Assembly: GCA_947625455.1 (NCBI GenBank) | Contig: CANQOJ010000019.1 | Coordinates: 1 to 19,712, forward strand | DNA from: an uncultured Clostridia bacterium | GTDB taxonomy: Bacteria; Bacillota; Clostridia; Oscillospirales; Ruminococcaceae | Length of the DNA: 19,712 nucleotides | Reading direction: 5' to 3' | Part shown: positions 7,512-13,094 of the stretch, piece after piece | How positions within the stretch are numbered: the stretch's first letter is position 1 | Layout of the letters: every line of letters starts with the position of its first letter | Notes under the pieces: generated by a model | What the model saw: only the letters and a program-made list of their open reading frames with translations | Database searches by the model: none | What the model was told of the DNA's origin: nothing | Translations under genes and position numbers: made by a program

Positions 7512-7585
7512 AACTTTGGTTATAATTTTGGTTCATTAAGAGAGCCTAGATAATTCTTTATTTCTTCTATCTGAAAATTTCCTCG
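7504..7585 (-). other. Broken junction between LysR and permease, with possible tail of a lost upstream gene
   Basis: In the frame that is not LysR, the minus strand reads FQIEEIKNYLGSLNEPKL and stops at 7520-7522. An ATG at 7536 overlaps that reading in another frame, as neighbouring operon genes often do. This looks like the last codons of a lost gene (binding protein or ATPase of the transporter) joined to a truncated LysR gene. The boundary of the supposed deletion cannot be fixed from sequence alone. Confidence 0.35.
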
Positions 7586-8223
7586 GCGTAATAATCCGAA
7601 CTTTCGTTCCCCTGTTCAAATGAAAGGCAGGGGTAGGGTTCAAGTTCTTTTAAGCCTATGGTTTTGTTTTTCGCTAGAGGGTGACCTTTCCAGAGATAAA
7701 CATAGGCTTTGCAGTCCACAAGGCTGTGAAATTCAAGGTTGTTTGCTTTCAATACCTTTGTGAGAAACTTTCTGTTAAAACCGCTTAGAAAAATTATGCC
7801 TATCTCGCTTTTCATGGTGTGAACGTCCTCTATGACTTCTCTTGTCTGTGTTTCGCGGACGGCAAATTCATATTCCGCGGTGTTGTACTTTTTCACAAGC
7901 TCAACGAAGCATTTTACCGCAAACGAATAGTGCTGTGATGAAATGCCGAATTTCTTCTTTACAGCGCCGTTTTTCCCGTAACGTTCAATAAGCTGTTCAT
8001 AACGATAGTAAATTTCTCGTGCATAGGTGATAAATTCAATGCCGTCATTGGTAAGCGTCATTCCTTTCCCGCTGCGGTAAAACAATGTAACGCCGAGTTC
8101 AGCTTCAAGGTCGCGCACCGCGCCCGTAAGCGACGGCTGGGAAATGTACAGTTCTTCGGCAGATTTGCTTAAAGAACCCGTTTTTGCAATGGTCAAGATA
8201 TAATGCAGTTGTTGTAAAGTCAT
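7567..8223 (-). CDS. LysR-family transcriptional regulator, C-terminally truncated
   Basis: The real start is ATG at 8223, with AGGAG eight bases upstream; the frame is open further upstream but that part has no family features. Residues 1-60 form the LysR helix-turn-helix (MTLQQLHYILTIAKTGSLSK then ELYISQPSLTGAVRDLE). The effector domain begins normally (KKKFGISSQHYSFAVKCFVELV) but ends after YPCLSFEQGNESSDYYAEEIFR at ~218 residues. LysR proteins are ~290-310 residues, so roughly 75-90 residues of the second half of the effector domain are missing. It is divergent from the Rrf2 gene and next to cysteine genes, so a CysB-like sulfur role is possible. It may be non-functional or unable to respond to effector. 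Confidence 0.75.
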   Translation of the reverse strand: MTLQQLHYILTIAKTGSLSKSAEELYISQPSLTGAVRDLEAELGVTLFYRSGKGMTLTNDGIEFITYAREIYYRYEQLIERYGKNGAVKKKFGISSQHYSFAVKCFVELVKKYNTAEYEFAVRETQTREVIEDVHTMKSEIGIIFLSGFNRKFLTKVLKANNLEFHSLVDCKAYVYLWKGHPLAKNKTIGLKELEPYPCLSFEQGNESSDYYAEEIFR

Positions 8224-8237
8224 AAAAATTCTCCTAG

Positions 8238-8261
8238 TTCCGCACTTGAAATTAAGCGGAA
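8238..8261. promoter_or_regulatory. Dyad TTCCGC-N12-GCGGAA between the divergent LysR and Rrf2 genes
   Basis: The six-base half sites at 8238-8243 and 8256-8261 are exact complements. The dyad covers the -35 of the Rrf2 promoter and lies just upstream of the LysR ribosome site, so one bound protein could affect both genes. LysR or the Rrf2 protein itself could bind; this is inference. Confidence 0.55.
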
Positions 8262-8274
8262 TAAGTGTTATAAT
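8246..8274 (+). promoter_or_regulatory. Promoter of the Rrf2 regulator gene
   Basis: TTGAAA (8246-8251), 17 nt, TATAAT (8269-8274). Transcription would start near 8281, leaving a very short leader in which GAGGTGG (8281-8287) is the ribosome site for ATG at 8293. Confidence 0.75.
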
Positions 8275-8292
8275 ATATCCGAGGTGGTAATA

Positions 8293-8715
8293 ATGAAAAT
8301 TTCGACAAAAGGGCGCTATGCTCTGAGAATGCTTATCGACCTTGCGGAAAACGGCAATTCGGGGTATGTTGCGCTTAAAGATATTGCCGAAAGGCAAGGG
8401 ATATCCAAAAAATATCTCGAACAGATTGTGCCCATTTTATGCCGCGGGAAAATTCTCAAAACAACGCGCGGTTTTCAGGGCGGATATATGCTGTCAGCGC
8501 CGCCCGAAAACTTTACGGTAGGGCAGATTTTGAGGCTGACAGAGGGCAGTCTTGCGCCTGTAGCATGTGCTGAATGTCCCACAGACTGCGAGCGCAGTAA
8601 TGATTGCAAAACGCTCTGCATATGGCAGGGACTGAACCGCGTTATTAACGAATATCTCGACAATATAACGCTTTTAGACGCCGTAAATCAGAACATATCC
8701 GCTGACGAAATTTAA
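8293..8715 (+). CDS. Rrf2-family transcriptional regulator (CymR/IscR-like)
   Basis: A 140-residue Rrf2 protein. MKISTKGRYALRMLIDLAEN and the following IAERQGISKKYLEQIV...GGYMLS form the winged helix. A Cys-rich loop (CAECPTDCERSNDC, then C in KTLCIW) at ~92-113 resembles the region where IscR binds an iron-sulfur cluster. I chose ATG at 8293 because GAGGTGG lies directly upstream; the GTG at 8284 lies inside that ribosome site. In Firmicutes, CymR is an Rrf2 protein that represses cysteine genes and works with CysK. Placement beside mccA, mccB and cysK fits a CymR-type role, but the Cys motif leaves an Fe-S sensor possible. It converges on mccA, ending 7 nt from the mccA stop. Confidence 0.88.
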   Translation: MKISTKGRYALRMLIDLAENGNSGYVALKDIAERQGISKKYLEQIVPILCRGKILKTTRGFQGGYMLSAPPENFTVGQILRLTEGSLAPVACAECPTDCERSNDCKTLCIWQGLNRVINEYLDNITLLDAVNQNISADEI

Positions 8716-8722
8716 CGCGGTT

Positions 8723-9631
8723 TTATTTGTACAAACCTTTTGTGAAATAACGGTCGCCCCTGTCGGGGAGAATTATCACGATATTCCCGACAGCGCCCGT
8801 ATTTATAAGCTTTTTCGCCGCCGCAAGCGCACCGCCCGATGATGAACCTGCAAATATGCCCTCTTTTTTCGCAAGTTCCCTCGCGCAGTCAAATGCCTCG
8901 CTGTCGGTTATCTTTACGACTTTATCGACAAGCGACATGTCCATTGTATCGGCGATAAAGTCGTTTCCTATGCCCTCAATGTCATAATCGCCGTGTTCTC
9001 CACCGCCCATTGTGGAACCGACTGGATCGGCAAGCACGCCTGTGATACGAGGGTTTTTCTGTTTCAGATAACGCACCGCGCCCGTATATGTGCCTCCGCT
9101 TCCCGCTCCCGCAACGAAATAATCTATATTGCCGTTTAAGTCGTCGTAAATTTCACGCCCTGTTGTGTTGTAGTGAACAAGCGGGTTTGCCTGATTTTTA
9201 AACTGGTCAAGAGTTACCGCGCCTTTTATTTTATCACGCAGTTTTTTGGCTTCTTCTGACGCCAGCTTCATTCCTCCCTCACGGGGAGTGTTTATTATTT
9301 CAGCGCCTAAAGCGCGCAGGAGCGTTTGTTTTTCCTCCGAAAATTTTGTCGGAACAACAAATATTATCCGATAACCCTTGTTCAGCGCAGCGAATGCAAT
9401 TCCAAGTCCTGTGTTTCCCGCTGTTGCGTCAACTATCGTGCCTCCCGCCTTTAACAGCCCTTTTTCCTCCGCGTCCTCTATCATTGCTTTGCCTGTCCTG
9501 TCCTTGACGCTCCCCGAGGGGTTGTAAAGTTCGAGCTTTGCGAAAATGTGCGCGTTTTGGACGGTATTGATATGCGTAAGTTCAACAAGCGGGGTGTTTC
9601 CGATAAGTTCCTGCATTGAATGATAAAGCAT
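8723..9631 (-). CDS. mccA: O-acetylserine-dependent cystathionine beta-synthase / cysteine synthase-like enzyme
   Basis: A 302-residue fold-type II PLP enzyme of the CysK/CBS family. LIGNTPLVEL and NPSGSVKDRTG give the PLP lysine (Lys43); DATAGNTGLG replaces the TSGNTG of CysK; GAGSGGTYTG binds the cofactor phosphate; ADPVGS and SSSGGA follow. The divergence from the CysK at 10786-11703 and its position directly after a cystathionine lyase gene fit MccA, which condenses homocysteine with O-acetylserine in reverse transsulfuration. ATG at 9631 directly abuts the mccB stop (TAAATG), with GAGGTAAAATAA as ribosome site. The assignment over a second OAS sulfhydrylase rests mainly on the mccB neighbour. 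Confidence 0.82.
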   Translation of the reverse strand: MLYHSMQELIGNTPLVELTHINTVQNAHIFAKLELYNPSGSVKDRTGKAMIEDAEEKGLLKAGGTIVDATAGNTGLGIAFAALNKGYRIIFVVPTKFSEEKQTLLRALGAEIINTPREGGMKLASEEAKKLRDKIKGAVTLDQFKNQANPLVHYNTTGREIYDDLNGNIDYFVAGAGSGGTYTGAVRYLKQKNPRITGVLADPVGSTMGGGEHGDYDIEGIGNDFIADTMDMSLVDKVVKITDSEAFDCARELAKKEGIFAGSSSGGALAAAKKLINTGAVGNIVIILPDRGDRYFTKGLYK

Positions 9632-10273
9632 TTATTTTACCTCGCTTTCGTCAATTGCCCGCGACAAATCCGATATAATGTCGTCCGCGCTTTCAATGCC
9701 GACCGACAGCCTTATCAAACCGTCGGTTATGCCGACTTTCTGACGCGTTTCATACGGAATTGACGCATGCGTCATACTCGCGGGGTGGCAGATAAGGCTT
9801 TCCGCGCCGCCGAGACTTTCCGCAAGCGCAACAAGCTTTAATGACGAGAAGAACTTTTTGATGTCGTAATTTTCGTACAGTTCAAACGAGAGCATAGCGC
9901 CGCCGTTTTTCGCCTGCTTTTTGTTTATTTCATAACCCTGCGCGTCGGGAAGTCCGGGATAGTACACCTTTTTTACAGCCTTGTGATGTTTTAAAAACTG
10001 CGCTGTTTTCACGGCATTTTCAACGTGCCTGTCAAGCCTTACGCCGAGTGTTTTTATTCCCCTTATCAGCAAAAATGAGTCAAACGGTCCGAGAACTCCT
10101 CCCGTTGCATTCTGAATAAACGCAAGTCTTTCGGCAAGCGTTTTGTCATGTACAACAACTAACCCCGCGACAAGGTCGCTGTGACCGCCGAGGTATTTTG
10201 TCGCGCTGTGAACGACAATGTCAATCCCCTGTTCTATCGGTCTTTGAAGATAAGGCGTCATAAAGGTGTTGTC
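9632..10273 (-). pseudogene. mccB: Cystathionine gamma-lyase/synthase family, 5'-truncated
   Basis: From DNTFMTPYLQRP (codons starting at 10273) to the stop there are ~213 residues of a Cys/Met-metabolism PLP enzyme. HSATKYLGGHSD contains the PLP lysine, and GGAMLSFEL, AESLGGAESL and RLSVGIESADDI follow in the right order. The family is ~380 residues, so ~165 N-terminal residues, with the tetramer arm and part of the PLP-phosphate site, are gone. Upstream, the frame stays open through a palindromic repeat to a TTG at 10411, but those residues are repeat-derived and have no ribosome site of their own. An intact enzyme would cleave cystathionine to cysteine. As it stands it is very probably inactive, though its 3' end still carries the ribosome site for mccA. 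Confidence 0.85.
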
Positions 10274-10275
10274 GG

Positions 10276-10383
10276 CAGCGGATAATGCTTGCATAATGCG
10301 GGCAGGCACAAAGCCTAGCCGCAGCACCGCTTCAGTGTTGTGCTTGCACAATACGTGCATATGGGGCTTTCTATACAGTCTGA
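10276..10383. repeat. Palindromic MITE-like repeat, copy C (one end lost)
   Basis: It ends at 10383 with CAGTCTGA and GGGCTTTCTATACAGTCTGA, the family's right end (compare copy B 3843-3862). The core CACAAAGCCTAG (10307-10318) matches the CACAAAGGCTAG core of copy B. Between core and end is a palindrome TTGTGC-TT-GCACAA (10338-10351). The left terminus is missing: sequence passes straight into mccB codons near 10275. Left boundary approximate. Confidence 0.75.
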
Positions 10384-10394
10384 AATTTGACTTT

Positions 10395-10559
10395 TTACAC
10401 AGGCTGCTCAATAAGCTGACCTATCTCCTCATACTCCTCTTTTCCCATTAAATCAAAAGCGAGATAGTCGTCAAATATCTTGCATTTAGCGAAATTCGAG
10501 TGATACGCTCTGGCGAAAGAGCAAAGTTTTGCGGTCATGCTTTCCTGTAATTCAATCAT
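10395..10559 (-). pseudogene. N-terminal stub (54 residues) of a probable SAM-dependent methyltransferase
   Basis: ATG at 10559 with AAAGGAAT upstream opens MIELQESMTAKLCSFARAYH..., then NFAKCKIFDDYLAFDLMGKEEYEE, ending at TAA 10395-10397. The F-x-x-A-x-x-S and KIFDDYLA pattern resembles the N-terminus of leucine-carboxyl-methyltransferase-like class I methyltransferases, which are ~270-300 residues. The frame stops 12 nt before the terminus of repeat copy C, so the rest was lost with the start of mccB. The family call is from memory of the pattern and is moderate. It is the first gene after the attenuator. Confidence 0.5.
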
Positions 10560-10579
10560 AAAATTCCTTTCCGAAAATA

Positions 10580-10630
10580 AAAATCCCGCCCTTTTTTTGC
10601 AATCTTAATATGCAGAAAGAGCGGGATTTT
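10580..10630 (-). terminator. Rho-independent terminator (segments 3 and 4 of an attenuator)
   Basis: On the minus strand AAAATCCCGCTC (10630-10619) pairs with GGGCGGGATTTT (10591-10580) over 12 bp with one G-U, around a 27-nt loop. It is followed by TATTTTC, giving a moderate U-tract. It sits 13 nt after the stop of the Cys-rich leader peptide and 21 nt before the methyltransferase ATG. Confidence 0.85.
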
Positions 10631-10703
10631 CAGAGTTCGTTCATCAGTACCGTTTACTTCTCAAAAAATTCCCGCTTGTATTTTTACAGCAGCAACAAAC
10701 GGG
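10580..10703 (-). promoter_or_regulatory. Four-segment ribosome-mediated transcription attenuator
   Basis: Segment 1 CCCGTTTGT (10703-10695) pairs with segment 2 ACAAGCGGG (10679-10671), 9 bp with one G-U, with three of the four Cys codons in the loop. Segment 2 in longer form, AGCGGGAATTTT (10676-10665), pairs with segment 3 AAAATCCCGCT, 11 bp with one bulge. Segment 3 pairs with segment 4 as the terminator. A ribosome stalled on the Cys codons covers segment 1 and leaves segment 2 free, favouring 2:3 and read-through. A ribosome at the stop (10644-10646) lies between 2 and 3 and favours 3:4. All pairings are read from sequence; the regulation is inferred. Confidence 0.78.
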
Positions 10704-10772
10704 TGCAGCGATACCGCCGAAGTTTTTACCCTCGGTTGCCGATATTGCAAAAGCGGAAATTTTCGCAGTCAT
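10644..10772 (-). CDS. Cys-run leader peptide (42 residues) of a putative cysteine attenuator
   Basis: ATG at 10772, GAGG seven bases upstream (10780-10783), 14 nt after the cysK stop. The peptide begins MTAKISAFAISATEGKN and contains GGIAAPVCCCCKNTSGN, ending LRSKRY. The four Cys codons (TGT TGC TGC TGT) occupy 10697-10686. The coding region contains attenuator segments 1 (10703-10695) and 2 (10679-10665), and a terminator follows. Ribosome stalling at the Cys codons when charged tRNA-Cys is scarce is the expected role. The 30 residues before the Cys run are more than a leader peptide needs, so the peptide may have a second function. I do not recognise a family. Confidence 0.75.
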   Translation of the reverse strand: MTAKISAFAISATEGKNFGGIAAPVCCCCKNTSGNFLRSKRY

Positions 10773-10785
10773 AACAGTACCTCTT

Positions 10786-11703
10786 TTATTTGGAAAACAT
10801 CGGAGTCGAAAGATAGCGCTCGCCTGTGTCGGGCAAAAGCACAACGATTGTTTTGCCCTTGTTTTCGGGACGTTTGGAAAGTTCGGATGCCGCGTAAACT
10901 GCCGCGCCCGATGATATTCCCACAAGCAAGCCCTCTTTTCTTGCAAGCATTCTGCCCGTTTCAAATGCGTCCTCGTTTTCAACGGCGATTATCTCGTCAT
11001 ATACGGACGTATTGAGCGTATCGGGAACAAATCCCGCGCCTATGCCCTGGATTTTATGCGGACCTGAAGTTCCCTTTGACAGTACGGGCGAACCCGCAGG
11101 CTCAACGGCAACGACCTTGATTTCGGGATTTTTGGATTTCAGATATTCTCCGACTCCCGTAACAGTGCCGCCCGTGCCTACTCCCGCAACGAAAATATCG
11201 ACCTTTCCGTCGGTATCCTCCCATATTTCGGGACCTGTAGAAGCACGGTGTGCGGCGGGATTTGCGGGGTTTGTAAACTGGCTCGGAATAAAGCTTTTCG
11301 GCGTATTTTCGGCAAGCTCGCGCGCTTTTTCAATTGCGCCTTTCATGCCCTTTGCGCCCTCTGTCAGGACAACTTCCGCGCCGTATGCTTTCAGCAGATT
11401 TCTGCGTTCAATCGACATGGTTTCGGGCATTGTGAGGATTATCCTGTATCCTCTTGCCGCCGCGACAGCCGCAAGTCCTATGCCCGTATTTCCGCTCGTA
11501 GGCTCGATAATGACCGAATCGGGTTTCAACAGTCCCTTTGCTTCTGCGTCGTCAATCATAGCCTTGGCAATTCTGTCCTTAACGCTTCCTGCGGGATTAA
11601 AATATTCAAGCTTTGCGTATATCTTCCTGTCTTTTCCTAGGCTTGAAAGCTTTAAAAGCGGCGTTTTGCCTATAAGGTCGGTTATTTTTTCATAAATCTT
11701 CAT
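10786..11703 (-). CDS. cysK: Cysteine synthase A (O-acetylserine sulfhydrylase)
   Basis: A 305-residue fold-type II PLP enzyme of typical CysK length. DLIGKTPLLKL is at the N-terminus; NPAGSVKDRIAKAMI carries PLP lysine Lys42; EPTSGNTGIGLA is the OAS-binding loop; GVGTGGTVTGVG binds the PLP phosphate; VEPAGSPVLS and GISSGAAV follow. It makes cysteine from O-acetylserine and sulfide. ATG at 11703 has GGAG seven bases upstream. Its promoter (11749-11777) is a full consensus. The transcript probably continues through the Cys-run leader peptide into the attenuator, so cysK is expressed first and the genes beyond are conditional. In Firmicutes CysK can also partner CymR, and a CymR-like gene lies 2 kb away. 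Confidence 0.93.
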   Translation of the reverse strand: MKIYEKITDLIGKTPLLKLSSLGKDRKIYAKLEYFNPAGSVKDRIAKAMIDDAEAKGLLKPDSVIIEPTSGNTGIGLAAVAAARGYRIILTMPETMSIERRNLLKAYGAEVVLTEGAKGMKGAIEKARELAENTPKSFIPSQFTNPANPAAHRASTGPEIWEDTDGKVDIFVAGVGTGGTVTGVGEYLKSKNPEIKVVAVEPAGSPVLSKGTSGPHKIQGIGAGFVPDTLNTSVYDEIIAVENEDAFETGRMLARKEGLLVGISSGAAVYAASELSKRPENKGKTIVVLLPDTGERYLSTPMFSK

Positions 11704-11723
11704 AGCAATTCTCCTTGTTTACC

Positions 11724-11777
11724 TATAATGCCTATCTGTATAGTAGATATTATAGCACAATATATAAATTTTGTCAA
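11724..11777 (-). promoter_or_regulatory. cysK promoter with overlapping 31-bp dyad
   Basis: Minus strand TTGACA (11772-11777), 17 nt, TATAAT (11749-11754): both hexamers are exact consensus. An imperfect dyad TATAAT...ATTATA spans 11724-11754, with CTA/TAG half-site matches inside, covering the -10 and the start point. A promoter this strong needs a repressor; the local Rrf2/CymR-like protein is the obvious candidate. The operator role is inference. Confidence 0.75.
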
Positions 11778-11813
11778 TAGCTAAATATAAATTTTCACAT
11801 ATTTTTGATTATT

Positions 11814-12896
11814 TTATTTGCAGGTGACAGGAACGGGAAGTTCGGATATGCGCCGTCTTAATTCGGATTTTGAAATATTGCAGGCAAGGCAATTCGGGTT
11901 TTTATGACGAATATTTATTGTTCTTGCTTGCATTGACAGCGCGTTAATTGTCCACAATTTTCCCGAAAGCAATTCTCCCGCGCCCGTCAGATATTTTATA
12001 CATTCGAGGGCTTGTATACTGCCGACTATGCCCGCAATTGCGCCTATAACTCCGGCTTGTGAGCAATTCGGAACATCCGTTGGAATGTCCTCAAATACGC
12101 ACCTCAGACAAGGCGCATTTTCGGGAACATACGTCATAACCTGCCCGTCAAATCTTAAAATCCCGCCGAAGCAAAACGGCTTATCCAAAAGCACGCAAAC
12201 GTCGTTTATCAGAAATTTGGTTTCAAAATTGTCCGAGCCGTCGATAATGAAATCATATTCGCTTATCAGATTTTCGGCATTTTTCGGCGTAAGGCTGAAA
12301 GGATACGCCGTGATTTCAATTTCGGGGTTCAGCGCAAGCAGGGTTTCTTTTGCGGAAAGGGCTTTGTTTTTTCCCTCAAGCGAAGTTTTGTGGAGGATTT
12401 GGCGCTGAAGATTTGAAATGCTCACAACATCGCCGTCAATGACTCCAAGCCTGCCGACTCCCGCGCCCGCAAGATACAGCGCGGCAGGTGAACCCAGACC
12501 GCCTAACCCGACAATAAGCGCCGAGGAGTTTTTCAGCTTTTGCTGACCTTTATCGCCTATTTCGGAAAGAATTATCTGGCGGTCATAACGCATAAGTTCA
12601 TTATCGGAAAGCCCGTCAAATCCGCGCGCGAGCCATTGTCTATAGCCTCCCGCAAGGCTTTTTGCGTTAAAACCTTGCTTCGTCAGCTTTTCGGCAAACT
12701 CCCGGCTTCTTTCACCGACAGCGCAGTACAAAATTATTGCCTTATTTTCGGGCAGGCAGTTGAAAACGTCCTCCCACAGCACGGCGTTTGGAATATGCCC
12801 GTTTTCAAACGCAGTCCTCCCGCGAATGTCAGCTAAAATATACCCGCTTTCATCAAGCTGTGAAAGTTCCTCCCAAGTTATCTCAACAACGTTCAT
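11814..12896 (-). CDS. Rhodanese-ThiF/MoeB fusion: sulfur-carrier adenylyltransferase with N-terminal sulfurtransferase domain
   Basis: 360 residues in two domains. Residues ~5-95 are a rhodanese domain with the active Cys58 in LYCAVGERS; ADIRGRTAFENGHIPNA is its typical N-part. Residues ~100-350 are an E1-like MoeB/ThiF domain: RYDRQIILSEIG, the nucleotide loop GLGGLGS (~130-136), DGDVVSISNLQRQILH and DGSDNFETKFLINDVC. CLRC and CLAC are the zinc pairs. In known relatives the order is usually E1 first and rhodanese last (MOCS3-like); here rhodanese comes first. The expected job is adenylating a small sulfur-carrier protein's C-terminal Gly-Gly and adding sulfur. No carrier gene is visible here, so its partner is elsewhere or lost. 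It has its own promoter and lies upstream of cysK. Confidence 0.85.
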   Translation of the reverse strand: MNVVEITWEELSQLDESGYILADIRGRTAFENGHIPNAVLWEDVFNCLPENKAIILYCAVGERSREFAEKLTKQGFNAKSLAGGYRQWLARGFDGLSDNELMRYDRQIILSEIGDKGQQKLKNSSALIVGLGGLGSPAALYLAGAGVGRLGVIDGDVVSISNLQRQILHKTSLEGKNKALSAKETLLALNPEIEITAYPFSLTPKNAENLISEYDFIIDGSDNFETKFLINDVCVLLDKPFCFGGILRFDGQVMTYVPENAPCLRCVFEDIPTDVPNCSQAGVIGAIAGIVGSIQALECIKYLTGAGELLSGKLWTINALSMQARTINIRHKNPNCLACNISKSELRRRISELPVPVTCK

Positions 12897-12947
12897 TTGG
12901 TCAATGTCCTTAATTCTTATATACTTAGTAGGTTAATTACAAATTTA

Positions 12948-12976
12948 ATTATACTACAATTATTTGGATTTGTCAA
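12948..12976 (-). promoter_or_regulatory. Promoter of the rhodanese-ThiF gene
   Basis: Minus strand TTGACA (12971-12976), 17 nt, TATAAT (12948-12953), both exact. The leader to ATG 12896 is ~45 nt with a weak ribosome site (AAGGA). TAGTA/TACTA half sites (12926-12956 region) flank the start point, a possible but weak operator. Confidence 0.75.
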
Positions 12977-13023
12977 GGGGAAAGAAAAGATTTTTGGAAT
13001 TATTAAAACAATGGCTAAAGCAA

Positions 13024-13054
13024 AAACCCGCCTGCGAACTGCAAACGGGGCTTT
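13024..13054. terminator. Terminator after the ABC permease operon (possibly bidirectional)
   Basis: On the minus strand AAAGCCCCGTTTGC, a short loop, then GCAGGCGGGTTTTTG forms a GC-rich hairpin with U-run starting 41 nt after the permease stop. On the plus strand the hairpin is followed by CTTTTA. The rest of 12977-13094 shows no gene. Confidence 0.75.
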
Positions 13055-13094
13055 TACGGATAGTACAACACCTATGTTCAAGAACGGAGATAAT

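Noticed and set aside
8224..8397. N-terminal extension of 58 residues on LysR
   Set aside because: It overlaps the divergent Rrf2 gene and its promoter; a normal LysR start with AGGAG is at 8223.
9632..10411. Full 259-codon frame from TTG 10411 as a new, short lyase with a novel N-terminus
   Set aside because: The first ~46 codons are repeat and flanking sequence with no ribosome site; only the part from DNTF is homologous. Treated as truncated mccB.
10644..10982. A 112-codon minus-strand frame ending with the Cys-run peptide
   Set aside because: The first 70 codons lie out of frame inside the cysK gene; ATG 10772 with GAGG upstream defines the real small ORF.
11012..11695. Plus-strand open frame of 227 codons
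   Set aside because: Antisense to cysK, composed of low-complexity shadow sequence; no start signal.
11704..11813. T-box or SAM riboswitch in front of cysK
   Set aside because: The leader is only ~45 nt from the predicted start, with no specifier/terminator structure; a promoter and dyad explain the region.
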